Source of the DNA: Paenibacillus tyrphae
GTDB taxonomy: Bacteria; Bacillota; Bacilli; Paenibacillales; NBRC-103111
NCBI RefSeq assembly: GCF_000722545.1
Contig: NZ_JNVM01000030.1
Location: forward strand, 1-64,000
DNA length: 64,000 nucleotides
Direction: 5' to 3'
A program made the position numbers and the translations under genes. Below, piece after piece: positions 1 to 8,015 of the stretch; the stretch's first letter is position 1, and each line of letters begins with the position of its first letter. The notes under the pieces were generated by a model. That model ran no database searches and had not been told where the DNA came from. It was given only the letters and a program-made list of their open reading frames with translations.

Positions 1-2
1 TG

Positions 3-1919
3 CCGGAGCCGAACGTGATGCCGTATTCGGTGCAGCCGAATATGCCGGAGCCGAACGTGATGCCGTATTCGGTGCAGCCGAATATGCCGGAGCCGAACGT
101 GATGCCGTATTCGGTACAGCCGAATATGCCAGCGCCGAATGTGATGCCGTATTCGGTGGAGCCGAATATGCCAGCGCCAAATGTGATGCCGTATTCGGTA
201 CAGCCGAGTATCCCACAGCCCAACGTCGCACCATTCTCGATTCAGCCACAGGGCAAGCAGGAAGCCGTATTGTCATCCAATATAGCTCCTATACCAACTT
301 TCCCCACAATGGAACAACAATCATTCCAAACACCACAGCCGTTCCAAGCGGCATCGAACGAGGCTCCACAACCGTTCCAAGCGGCGCAGAAAGGAAAGCC
401 GGAACCGATGCCGCAGCCGTTTGGCGCAGCGCAGATGCCGCAGGCATACGAGGCTCCACAACCGTTCCAAGCGGCGCAGAAGGAGAAGCCGAGCCCGATG
501 CCGCAGCCGTTTAGCGCAGCGCAGAAGCCGCAGCCGTACGAGGCACCACAGCCGTTCCAAGCGGCGCAGAAGGGCAAGCCGGGCCCGATGCCGCAGCCGT
601 TTGGCGCAGCGCAGATGCCGCAGGCGTACGAGGCACCACAGCCGTTCCAAGCGGCGCAGAAGGGCAAGCCGGGCCCGATGCCGCAGCCGTTTGGCGCAGC
701 GCAGATGCCGCAGGCGTACGAGGCACCACAACCGTTCCAAGCGGCGCAGAAGGAGAAGCCGGGCCCGATGCCGCAGCCGTTTGGCGCAGCGCAGATGCCG
801 CAGGCGTACGAAGCTCCACAGCCGTTCCAAGCGGCGCAGAAGGGCAAGCCGGGCCCGATGCCGCAGCCGTTTAGCGCAGCGCAGATGCCGCAGGCGTACG
901 AGGTGTCACAGCCGTTCCAAACGGCGCAGAAGGGCAAGCCGGGCCCGATGCCGCAGCCGTTTAGCGCAGCGCAGAAGCCGCAGGCGTACGAGGCACCACA
1001 GCCGTTCCAAGCGGCGCAGAAGAGCAAGCCAAGCGAGTCAGCTCTAAATCCGTATGAAGTCGCTCAGCCGCAGCCCGGGTACCAACCGTTTCAGTTTGGA
1101 TCCCAGCTGCAACAGCCTTCAGAGTCTTTGTTCCAGCAATACAATGTTCCCGCTGTCGAAGCTTTGGCTCAGCAGCCGCAGCAGCCCTACGGCAAAGGCA
1201 AAGAAAACGATTGGAAGGAACCGGAGCTTCCGCCGATTCCGCAAATGCCCAGTACAGGGACGATGCCATATTTTACGGCCCCGGCAGCGCCTCCGGCATA
1301 CCCGTCTTTATCTACCGGTCAACCGCCGGTTGTTAAAAGCGGCTGCGGCTGCGGAGGGGGGCTGGCGGATTTGCCGTACGCGTTGCCGCCGGAATCGCCT
1401 TCCTTTGCGCAGATGCCTGAGCAGGCTTCTTATATGCCTCTATGGTCCCAAACAGCGCCGATTTCGTTTGAGCCGTCTATGCCACAGCCGAATATCCCCG
1501 GTCCGTTCCAGCCCTATGGCCACCCGATGGACGAATACCCGCTCATGCCGTTTGCCGGTCCGGGTCCTATGTTCTGCGAACCGGTCGTTCCGTTCCACGG
1601 ATACCCGGAGTTTCCGTCGTATCCGGGTTATGTAAGCCCTGCGATGTCTCCGTACGGAAGCCCCTATCCTTGGGGGCAGCCGCCGGTAGACGATAAGGGG
1701 AGAGAAGGCGAGGAGGAATCGGGCGAGAGCGCTGGATCCGAAAAGGCGGTCATTTCGCAAACCGGTACCCCGTCCGAGCTTAAAGCAGCTAGCCCCCCGA
1801 AACGGAAAAAGAAGAAAAGCTCGGCGCGTGCCGCGCTCAGCAGTTTGATTGAGCGCAATCGCCGACAGGCGGTTCGTTCGGCGAAACCGAGAAAACCCGT
1901 ACCTTGGCTCGGTAACTAA
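3..1919 (+). CDS. SafA-like Pro/Gln-rich spore coat repeat protein (5' end outside window)
   Basis: The reading frame is open from the first bases, and the first 14-residue repeat unit is already in progress at the window edge, so the N-terminus lies upstream. The visible part has two tandem repeat blocks: a 14-residue unit beginning MPYSVQPN, then a 30-residue unit containing PQPFQAAQK and MPQPFGAAQ. After them come a Pro/Gly/Tyr-rich stretch, a GCGCGG cluster (about base 1340), an acidic patch and a very basic tail with KRKKKK. This low-complexity design, and the position upstream of bofC and ruv genes, match the coat/inner-coat morphogenetic protein SafA of Bacillus. The diagnostic N-terminal LysM domain would be outside the window, so the identity is inferred from position and composition. 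A bidirectional terminator follows. Confidence 0.7.
   Translation, partial: PEPNVMPYSVQPNMPEPNVMPYSVQPNMPEPNVMPYSVQPNMPAPNVMPYSVEPNMPAPNVMPYSVQPSIPQPNVAPFSIQPQGKQEAVLSSNIAPIPTFPTMEQQSFQTPQPFQAASNEAPQPFQAAQKGKPEPMPQPFGAAQMPQAYEAPQPFQAAQKEKPSPMPQPFSAAQKPQPYEAPQPFQAAQKGKPGPMPQPFGAAQMPQAYEAPQPFQAAQKGKPGPMPQPFGAAQMPQAYEAPQPFQAAQKEKPGPMPQPFGAAQMPQAYEAPQPFQAAQKGKPGPMPQPFSAAQMPQAYEVSQPFQTAQKGKPGPMPQPFSAAQKPQAYEAPQPFQAAQKSKPSESALNPYEVAQPQPGYQPFQFGSQLQQPSESLFQQYNVPAVEALAQQPQQPYGKGKENDWKEPELPPIPQMPSTGTMPYFTAPAAPPAYPSLSTGQPPVVKSGCGCGGGLADLPYALPPESPSFAQMPEQASYMPLWSQTAPISFEPSMPQPNIPGPFQPYGHPMDEYPLMPFAGPGPMFCEPVVPFHGYPEFPSYPGYVSPAMSPYGSPYPWGQPPVDDKGREGEEESGESAGSEKAVISQTGTPSELKAASPPKRKKKKSSARAALSSLIERNRRQAVRSAKPRKPVPWLGN
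18..227 (+). repeat. Five tandem 42-bp units inside the coat protein gene
   Basis: Units begin at 18, 60, 102, 144 and 186 and each encodes MPYSVQPNMPEPNV or a close variant. The last unit is the most diverged and grades into APFSIQPQ. The array continues upstream of the window. The 42-bp period keeps the frame. Confidence 0.9.
361..1030 (+). repeat. About 7.5 tandem 90-bp units inside the coat protein gene
   Basis: Units begin at 361, 451, 541, 631, 721, 811, 901 and 991, the last one partial. Each full unit encodes about 30 residues (PQPFQAAQK, then MPQPFGAAQ, then QAYEA). Central units are almost identical in DNA, which suggests recent expansion or homogenisation, while outer units have drifted. 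Because the period is a multiple of three, other frames also stay open; those are shadows. Confidence 0.9.
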
Positions 1920-1923
1920 ATAC

Positions 1924-1963
1924 AAAAAAACAGCCGGAAGCCTATGCCTCCGGCTGTTTTTTT
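1924..1963. terminator. Bidirectional intrinsic terminator between the coat gene and lepB
   Basis: A CAGCCGGA / TCCGGCTG stem (1931-1956) is preceded by seven A and followed by seven T, so it can end transcription from both converging genes. Confidence 0.9.
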
Positions 1964-1972
1964 ATGATGGCG

Positions 1973-2521
1973 TCACATCTTGATGCCCAACACATGGTCT
2001 AGCGGAATAAAGCCGATTTCCCGGCTGTCTTTGCTGTGATTTCGGTTATCTCCCATAACGAAGATGTGGCCTTCGGGGACCGTCCACTGGTGCTCGCCTA
2101 GTACCTGCATCGGTTCGTTCAAGTACGATTCCTCCAGCGGCTCCCCGTTACGGTATACTTTATTGTTTTTGAGCTCCAGTACGTCCCCAGGCTTGCCGAT
2201 GACCCGTTTGACGTACATATTCGGGTCCTCGCTCCCGCGAATGAACTTCAGCAGCGGGTGTTCCAGCACGTCGTCCTTGAGCGTGCGCTCCCGTTCCACC
2301 CTGCTGTCGATAATAACGATATCTCCGTACTTCGGCGCATAGCGGAACGTATGCGACAGCTTGGATACATAGATGCGCTGCTCGTTATGCAGCGTAGGGT
2401 CCATCGAATGGCCCAACACATTGGTCGGTTGGAACACGAAGATGCCGATCACAAGCGTCAGTGCGAAAGCGGCGGCAATAGAACGAACCCACGCCCAAAT
2501 TTCTTTGACTAGAGGATGCAT
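1973..2521 (-). CDS. lepB: Signal peptidase I
   Basis: Type I signal peptidase of 182 residues, which cleaves signal peptides outside the membrane. One N-terminal membrane segment (about 14-31) is followed by the catalytic Ser box GHSMDP with Ser39 and the Lys box YVKRVIG with Lys105. The C-terminal family box GDNRNHSKDSR lies at 157-167. The start at 2521 is chosen because AAGGAAGGG lies just upstream; an upstream in-frame ATG at 2596 would add 25 residues outside the conserved region and lies upstream of the predicted promoter. It converges on the coat protein gene and diverges from bofC. Several Sip-type paralogs are usual in Bacilli, so lepB is a family name here. Confidence 0.93.
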   Translation of the reverse strand: MHPLVKEIWAWVRSIAAAFALTLVIGIFVFQPTNVLGHSMDPTLHNEQRIYVSKLSHTFRYAPKYGDIVIIDSRVERERTLKDDVLEHPLLKFIRGSEDPNMYVKRVIGKPGDVLELKNNKVYRNGEPLEESYLNEPMQVLGEHQWTVPEGHIFVMGDNRNHSKDSREIGFIPLDHVLGIKM

Positions 2522-2560
2522 AAACAACCGCCCTTCCTTTCCGCTGTTGGTATGCAACAT

Positions 2561-2589
2561 AGTATACATGGAAAAAGTATAAACGTCGA
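2561..2589 (-). promoter_or_regulatory. Probable sigma-A promoter of lepB
   Basis: Read on the minus strand, TCGACG (2589-2584) and TATACT (2566-2561) are 17 bases apart. The -10 matches 5 of 6 consensus bases and the -35 matches 4 of 6. It lies about 40 bases upstream of the chosen lepB start. Confidence 0.5.
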
Positions 2590-2656
2590 TCCCCATGGGA
2601 AAAATAGTAAAAAGGCTTCAGGTATTTCAAAACACCACAGACAGAAGGGGATCGCC

Positions 2657-3361
2657 ATGATGTTGCTCGGCTTTTGGAATCAGTTAAAGAAGCAATTGAA
2701 AAAAAAGCTGCGTCTGAAACGCCGTTGGCTGAATCTGGCTGTCGTTTTGCTTGCAGCCGGCTTGTTCGCTGCGGGTGCGTGGATGCTGCGCGGCTCGCTA
2801 TATGACAAAAGTAGTCCGCAAGGTCAGGAACAGTCCGTCTTCAGCCGCGCCGTCGAAGCCTATGTGCAGCCGGAGGAAGAAGTGCGTGCGATGATAAAAG
2901 ATTTGAGCGGGCAAAGGGATGCTTTTGTAAAAAAATCGTATGTTTGCGGCGAAGAGCTGCAGCGGATCGGCATTATGAACGCAGCCGACATTTTGGCCTA
3001 CCACAAAACTCATCCGTCGATGACCGTTAGTCTTGGGAATGCAAACCGGGTTTATTTCATCGAGAAGGTGGACGACTTATCCCCGCAGTGCAAAAACAAC
3101 GCTTATTTCGGGCTGGACGCCAAGGGCAACTTGTCGTTGTTCGAAGGGGTGCCGGGGTCGGGAGGCCAAAACGTCCTGCGAACGTTTTTTCAACTGAACA
3201 TCCGACATTTGGAAAGCAGCCTGCCCCGGGAGACGGTGAAGCAGCTTTATCAGGGGGTTCGGATAAGGGATTTGGCCGATTATAACAGCGTGCTCTCGAC
3301 CCTGAGCGATTATGCGATAGAAGAAACGGAGAAAGCGATGCAAGTGACGCCATCCCCATAG
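2657..3361 (+). CDS. bofC: BofC, intercompartmental checkpoint protein of sporulation
   Basis: In B. subtilis BofC is made in the forespore, exported to the intermembrane space, and restrains SpoIVB-triggered processing of pro-sigma-K. This 234-residue protein has a basic N-terminus, one membrane segment (about 25-45) and an external domain. The conserved core reads YFGLDAKGNLSLFEG, followed by FFQLNIRHLESSLP. AGAAGGGG at 2643-2650 sets the start at the ATG at 2657; an in-frame ORF reaches further upstream without a good ribosome site. It is longer than the B. subtilis protein (about 170 residues), mainly at the N-terminus. Its place just upstream of the ruv genes is conserved in Bacillus. 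Confidence 0.9.
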   Translation: MMLLGFWNQLKKQLKKKLRLKRRWLNLAVVLLAAGLFAAGAWMLRGSLYDKSSPQGQEQSVFSRAVEAYVQPEEEVRAMIKDLSGQRDAFVKKSYVCGEELQRIGIMNAADILAYHKTHPSMTVSLGNANRVYFIEKVDDLSPQCKNNAYFGLDAKGNLSLFEGVPGSGGQNVLRTFFQLNIRHLESSLPRETVKQLYQGVRIRDLADYNSVLSTLSDYAIEETEKAMQVTPSP

Positions 3362-3452
3362 AAGGGAGGCGCCCTATAATGAAATGCGACGAAGTCCACT
3401 GCGGCACTGGAGGCCGGGCGGACTTTTTGCCGTGTTCATGGAAGGGATAATC

Positions 3453-3461
3453 TGCTATAAT
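3453..3461 (+). promoter_or_regulatory. Extended -10 promoter upstream of ruvC
   Basis: The sequence TGCTATAAT is a perfect extended -10 box. The upstream -35 region (TGTTCA at 3433-3438) is weak, as is usual for extended -10 promoters. It lies about 77 bases before the TTG start of ruvC and could drive ruvC-ruvA-ruvB. Confidence 0.55.
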
Positions 3462-3537
3462 GGCAGGTGAATACATATGTTCGCTTCTTGCGGTCCGAGA
3501 GCCGCAGTATGGGAAAGCGAATGGGGGAGTGCGCGTC

Positions 3538-4041
3538 TTGCGGATTTTAGGCATTGACCCGGGGATCGCCATCGTCGGCTTCGGGTTTATCGATAAACAA
3601 GGTCATAAGCTGGTTCCCGTCCAATACGGATCGATCCAGACGCAAGCCGGTACGGAAGATGCCTTGCGGCTAAAACAAGTATATGAAGCGACGGTGCAGC
3701 TTATCGAGAAATACAAGCCCGATGCGGTCGCAATCGAAAAGCTGTTCTTTAACCGGAACGTCACGACGGCGCTCACCGTCGGGCAAGCCCGCGGCGTACT
3801 GATGCTGGCGGCGGTCCAGCAAGGGCTGCCGATTGCCGAGTATACCCCTTTGCAGGTAAAGCAGGCGATCGTCGGCTACGGGAAAGCGGAGAAGAAGCAG
3901 GTGCAGGAAATGGTTAAAATGTTTCTGCATTTATCTGCCGTACCGAAGCCCGATGACGTGGCGGATGCGTTGGCAGTAGCCATATGCCATGCCCATTCTT
4001 CGGGATTACAACAAAAATTGAACGGAGCTTACAAGCGATGA
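3538..4041 (+). CDS. ruvC: Holliday junction resolvase RuvC
   Basis: RuvC cuts Holliday junctions as a dimer with RuvAB. The 167-residue protein starts MRILGIDPG and keeps the four acidic catalytic residues Asp7, Glu67 (in AIEKLFF), Asp140 and Asp143 (in KPDDVADAL). The TTG at 3538 is chosen because GGGGGAG ends 8 bases upstream and the family starts at this point; an ATG at 3460 would add 26 unrelated residues. Its stop overlaps the ruvA start (ATGA). B. subtilis uses RecU instead of RuvC, so a ruvCAB operon separates this lineage from Bacillus. Confidence 0.97.
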   Translation: MRILGIDPGIAIVGFGFIDKQGHKLVPVQYGSIQTQAGTEDALRLKQVYEATVQLIEKYKPDAVAIEKLFFNRNVTTALTVGQARGVLMLAAVQQGLPIAEYTPLQVKQAIVGYGKAEKKQVQEMVKMFLHLSAVPKPDDVADALAVAICHAHSSGLQQKLNGAYKR

Positions 4042-4679
4042 TCGACTTTTTAAGAGGGACGGTGGCGCACCGTGAAACGGAATATGTGGTGCTGGACGTA
4101 CGCGGTGTCGGCTACCGCGTTTTTTGCGCCAATCCGTATGCGGTAGGAGCCGGTAAGGACGGCGCCGAAGTGACAATGTACATTCACTACCATGTACGGG
4201 AAGACGCTCACCTGCTGTTCGGCTTTTCGTCGAGGGAAGAGCAGTCGTTGTTCCGGCTGCTGCTCGATGTGAACGGCATCGGGCCGAAGGTAGCCATCGG
4301 CGTACTGGCAGGAGGACGCCCCGAAGTGATCGCGGCGGCCATCGGGCAGGAGAATCTTTCGTTCTTGACCAAGCTGCCGGGCATCGGGAAAAAGACGGCG
4401 CAGCGCATGGTGCTCGACCTGAAAGATAAGCTGGGCGCATGGACTTCGGCCGAGGCGGACGGTTCCGGCTTTGGCTTGTTGGAAATTGCCGCGGCAGGGC
4501 CGACGGCAAGCGGCGCTTGGGGCGAGGCGAAGGCGGCGCTGCTTGCGCTGGGCTATACCGAAGCCGAGGCGGACCGGGCGGGGCAAACCGTCAAGCCGAA
4601 GCTGAAGGGCGACGAGACGGCCGATGCGGTAACGAAGCTTGCGCTGCAGGCGCTGTTTCAGCAGTCGCTGATGAAATAA
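4038..4679 (+). CDS. ruvA: Holliday junction branch migration protein RuvA
   Basis: RuvA (213 residues) forms the tetramer that holds the junction in the RuvAB motor. It begins MIDFLRGTV, the usual OB-fold start, and carries two helix-hairpin-helix motifs (VNGIGPKVAIGVL and LPGIGKKTAQRM). A looser linker and a C-terminal RuvB-contact domain follow. The ATG at 4038 overlaps the ruvC stop and has GGAG at 4024-4027. Translational coupling with ruvC is likely. Confidence 0.97.
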   Translation: MIDFLRGTVAHRETEYVVLDVRGVGYRVFCANPYAVGAGKDGAEVTMYIHYHVREDAHLLFGFSSREEQSLFRLLLDVNGIGPKVAIGVLAGGRPEVIAAAIGQENLSFLTKLPGIGKKTAQRMVLDLKDKLGAWTSAEADGSGFGLLEIAAAGPTASGAWGEAKAALLALGYTEAEADRAGQTVKPKLKGDETADAVTKLALQALFQQSLMK

Positions 4680-4750
4680 GCCGTGTGGAAACTTGACGCG
4701 GCAGGCGGCGTCCGCCTTGGCGGGCAGCCGACAGGAAGGAGAGGCGCAAC

Positions 4751-5755
4751 ATGGAAGACCGCATCATCTCGGCGCATCTGATGATGGAGGATCAAGGGAT
4801 GGAATTCAGCCTGCGTCCGCGGTATTTGGCTGAATATATCGGTCAGGCCCAGGCGAAGGAAAATTTAAAAATATATATCGAAGCGGCCAAAATGCGCAAG
4901 GAAGCGCTGGATCACGTACTGCTGTACGGACCTCCGGGCCTTGGCAAGACGACGCTTTCGAATATTATCGCCAACGAGCTCGGGGTCAATCTGCGGACGA
5001 CCTCGGGACCGGCAATCGAACGCCCGGGCGATCTGGCGGCCATCTTGACCAACCTGCAGGAAAATGACGTGCTCTTCATCGATGAAATTCACCGGCTTCA
5101 CCGAACGGTAGAAGAGGTGCTGTATCCGGCGATGGAGGATTACGCTCTCGATATCATCATCGGCAAAGGGCCGAGCGCCCGTTCGGTGAGGCTTGACCTG
5201 CCGCCGTTTACGCTGGTGGGCGCGACGACGCGCGTCGGGCTGCTTTCGGCGCCGCTTCGCGACCGGTTCGGCGTCGTCAGCCGGCTGGAATATTATACGG
5301 TCGACGAGCTGTCTTATATCGTCAGCCGGACTGCTGATCTGCTGCAGGTTCAGATCGTAGGCGAAGCGTCCCGGGAAATCGGGATGCGCTCGCGCGGGAC
5401 GCCGCGGATCGCAAACCGGCTGCTCAAGCGGGTGCGCGACTTTGCCCAAGTGAAGGGCGACGGCATCATTACGCTCGACATTACGCAGGCGGCGCTGTCG
5501 AGCATTCAAGTCGATCCGCTGGGACTCGACGAGATCGACCATAAGATGCTGCGGGCCATCATTTTAAGCTTTCAGGGCGGTCCGGTCGGGTTGGATACGA
5601 TTGCCGCATCGATCGGAGAGGAAAGTCAAACTATTGAAGACGTGTACGAGCCGTATTTGCTGCAAATCGGATTTTTGCAGCGGACGCCCCGGGGACGAAT
5701 GGTAACGCCGAGCGCGTGCAAACATCTCGGGCTGCCGATGCCAAGCCGCTCTTAA
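4751..5755 (+). CDS. ruvB: Holliday junction helicase RuvB
   Basis: AAA+ motor of branch migration, 334 residues, a typical length. Walker A GPPGLGKTT is at residues 60-68, Walker B ends in FIDEIH (Asp111, Glu112), sensor 1 is in LVGATTRVG, and a winged-helix C-terminus is present. AAGGAGAGG ends shortly before the ATG. It follows ruvA by 71 bases and completes ruvCAB. Confidence 0.97.
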   Translation: MEDRIISAHLMMEDQGMEFSLRPRYLAEYIGQAQAKENLKIYIEAAKMRKEALDHVLLYGPPGLGKTTLSNIIANELGVNLRTTSGPAIERPGDLAAILTNLQENDVLFIDEIHRLHRTVEEVLYPAMEDYALDIIIGKGPSARSVRLDLPPFTLVGATTRVGLLSAPLRDRFGVVSRLEYYTVDELSYIVSRTADLLQVQIVGEASREIGMRSRGTPRIANRLLKRVRDFAQVKGDGIITLDITQAALSSIQVDPLGLDEIDHKMLRAIILSFQGGPVGLDTIAASIGEESQTIEDVYEPYLLQIGFLQRTPRGRMVTPSACKHLGLPMPSRS

Positions 5756-5800
5756 GCGGAAGCATCGGCGGTTCCGTCAAGAGAGGGGAATCGGCGGTTT

Positions 5801-7933
5801 ATGCATAAAACGAAACGGCCGCTCGACTCTATGGGACAAGCTCCCGTAGGGCGGGCGGCGCGTCGCTTAAGATCAGGAATGAAGATGCCCGCAGCGCTGC
5901 TGCTTGCGGCAGCAATCGGCTTAGCGGGACCGGCAGGAGGCGTGCTGCCTGCCGCTTACGGTGCAGTATCGGTGCCGAAGCTCGACAATGTTCGTGTCGC
6001 GTTATTTATCGATACCGGCAAATATGTTAGTCCGGCCGCCGCAGTTACACTGTCGGCAGACACCGGTCTGCAGCTCGGCTTGCGCGGGGCCGCCGGGGTG
6101 AAGCCGGTTCATCAAGCGGCGGCAAAAACGCCGGTTCGCGTCTTTGCGGACGGCTATTACGCGCAGCTGCCGGAGACCGGCGACGTTACGGCCGCGCGTT
6201 CGCAGGCGCAAAAGCTGGCGGCTGGTGGAGCCACCGCAGGCGTGGTACAGCGCGTGAAGCGGGGCTTGTCGGCGTACCGGGCCTATGTAGGCCCGTTCGC
6301 CACGAAGGAAGCGGCAGCATCAGCCGCCGCTGGTCAATCTGGCGCTACCGTCGGCGGGCCGCTGCGCTGGAGCGCGGGCAGCTTCGCCGGCGAGGCGGAG
6401 GCGAATGCGCAGGCGGTAGCGCTGTCGCAGGCGGGGTTCGACGCCGACGTGGCGCTGACCGAAGCCGGCTACGCCGTGTTCGTCGGCGAAGCCGCGGACA
6501 ATGCGGCGCTGCAAGCGCTGAAGGCGCAGATCGCGGCCGCACTGCCGACCGTGGCGCTTACGCCGGTGGACCCTGCGCAGAGCTACGTGCTGAAGCGCAG
6601 CGAGCTTGACATGGGCGGCGAGAGCGCCGGGGGACCGCTAGCGGCCTTCGCCTTCAGCGGAGGAGCAAAGCTGTGGGCTGCGGCGGCAGATGCGCAGGGC
6701 GGCGTCACCATTCGCGAGCGGTTCGACCGCGCCTACCGCGGGGGGATCGAGCTGTCCCGGTTCAACGGCAAGCTGGCCGTCGTCAACGAGCTGCCTCTTG
6801 AGCAGTATCTCGTGTCGGTCCTCGGCTCCGAGATGAGTAAAGAATGGCCTTTGGAAGCGTTGAAGGCGCAGGCTGTCGCCGCGCGCACATTTGCGCTCAA
6901 GCAGGGCGTCAAATACCAGATTGCGCACGTTACCGACACGACTACCGATCAGGCCTATAAAGGAGTGGCGGTAGAGTTCGCCGCCGCGCAGCAAGCGGTG
7001 CAAGCGACGCAAGGCGAAGTGGTCGTAGATAAGAACGGATTGATCAATCCGCTGTATTACTCCAATGCAGGGGGAATGACTGCGGCTCCGGCCGAAGTAT
7101 GGGGCAACGAAGTGCCGTATTTGCAGAGCCAAAAGTCCCCGGACGAAGGCGCTCAGGCAGGCAAGAAAGTATGGTACCGGATCGTCCTGCCGAACGGCAA
7201 TACCGGCTATATCCACTCCGACTACGCAAGGGCGACGGGGCAAAAAAATCCGGCCGGCTTGCCTTATTATGAGTCGACGGCAACCGGCGTGAGCGTCCGG
7301 CCCGCACCTTACGTTGACAATGCGGCCAACCCGACAGCGTTCAAGGTGGACATCGGGGATCGGTTCGTCGTTATCGGCCAAGAGGTCGAATCGAACGCTT
7401 ACTCTTGGATTCGCGGCCCTTACGATGGGACGAAGCTAAAGGAAAAGCTTGGCGCGTCTTATACGGGCGGGGCGTTAAACCGGCTTGAAGTATCGAAAAG
7501 AGGAGCGTCTGGCCGCGCAATAGAAGTAACGGCGAACGGGCAGCCGCTCAAAGCCGCTTATCCGGATTCGCTCCGCACGATGCTCGGTGGCCTGCCCAGC
7601 ACCCGGTTTGATATTGAAGAAACGGGACGCTATACTATATTGGGAGCAGGGGGGGCGACTCGAAGCCAGACCTCGGCCTCTCAGCCCGTCGTTGTCGCAG
7701 GCAGCGGCGGAAAGGGAAAACAAACCGACGATCAGCTCTTTGTGATGGATGCGCAAGGCAAAGTGCGGCTGGCTACCCGGGACCCGCAGTTTTTTTTCAA
7801 AGGCACCGGCTACGGTCACGGGCTGGGGATGTCTCAGTGGGGCGCCAAAGGCTACGCCGAGCTTGGTTACGATTACCAGAAAATTTTGCTGACGTATTAC
7901 ACGGGTGTCTCCATTCAGAAAGCCGCTCCTTGA
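5801..7933 (+). CDS. Large SpoIID/LytB-domain protein with SPOR-like and SH3-like segments
   Basis: This is an exported protein of 710 residues. A signal peptide-like stretch (about 28-50) is followed by a repetitive Ala-rich region (about 105-260) that reads like SPOR peptidoglycan-binding repeats (YYAQLPETG, then YRAYVGPFATKE). The SpoIID/LytB domain starts near 310 with PLEQYLVSVLGSEM (about 331) and AVAARTFAL. It is interrupted near 447-545 by an SH3b-like insert (WYRIVLPNGNTGYI, then GVSVRPAPY) and resumes to end with GYGHGLGMSQWGAKGY (about 667). SpoIID strips stem-less glycan strands during engulfment and LytB enhances an amidase. This protein is roughly twice the size of SpoIID, so it is a relative rather than SpoIID itself. 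GAGAGGGGA precedes the ATG. Confidence 0.85.
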   Translation: MHKTKRPLDSMGQAPVGRAARRLRSGMKMPAALLLAAAIGLAGPAGGVLPAAYGAVSVPKLDNVRVALFIDTGKYVSPAAAVTLSADTGLQLGLRGAAGVKPVHQAAAKTPVRVFADGYYAQLPETGDVTAARSQAQKLAAGGATAGVVQRVKRGLSAYRAYVGPFATKEAAASAAAGQSGATVGGPLRWSAGSFAGEAEANAQAVALSQAGFDADVALTEAGYAVFVGEAADNAALQALKAQIAAALPTVALTPVDPAQSYVLKRSELDMGGESAGGPLAAFAFSGGAKLWAAAADAQGGVTIRERFDRAYRGGIELSRFNGKLAVVNELPLEQYLVSVLGSEMSKEWPLEALKAQAVAARTFALKQGVKYQIAHVTDTTTDQAYKGVAVEFAAAQQAVQATQGEVVVDKNGLINPLYYSNAGGMTAAPAEVWGNEVPYLQSQKSPDEGAQAGKKVWYRIVLPNGNTGYIHSDYARATGQKNPAGLPYYESTATGVSVRPAPYVDNAANPTAFKVDIGDRFVVIGQEVESNAYSWIRGPYDGTKLKEKLGASYTGGALNRLEVSKRGASGRAIEVTANGQPLKAAYPDSLRTMLGGLPSTRFDIEETGRYTILGAGGATRSQTSASQPVVVAGSGGKGKQTDDQLFVMDAQGKVRLATRDPQFFFKGTGYGHGLGMSQWGAKGYAELGYDYQKILLTYYTGVSIQKAAP

Positions 7934-8015
7934 GGTCCTGAGGAACGACGGCCATTTTCGGGCAGCATAAAAAAATTGAACTAAATATGAAACCTACAGA
8001 AGGATGAAACGTATC

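Noticed and set aside
242..1027. Long minus-strand and other plus-strand frames across the 90-bp repeats (Cys/Gly-rich and Arg-rich products)
   Set aside because: The repeat period is a multiple of three, so every frame stays open. Only the Pro/Gln-rich frame continues through the non-repetitive 3' half to a terminator.
361..1030. Regular direct repeats considered as a CRISPR array
   Set aside because: Units are contiguous, in frame and lack unique spacers.
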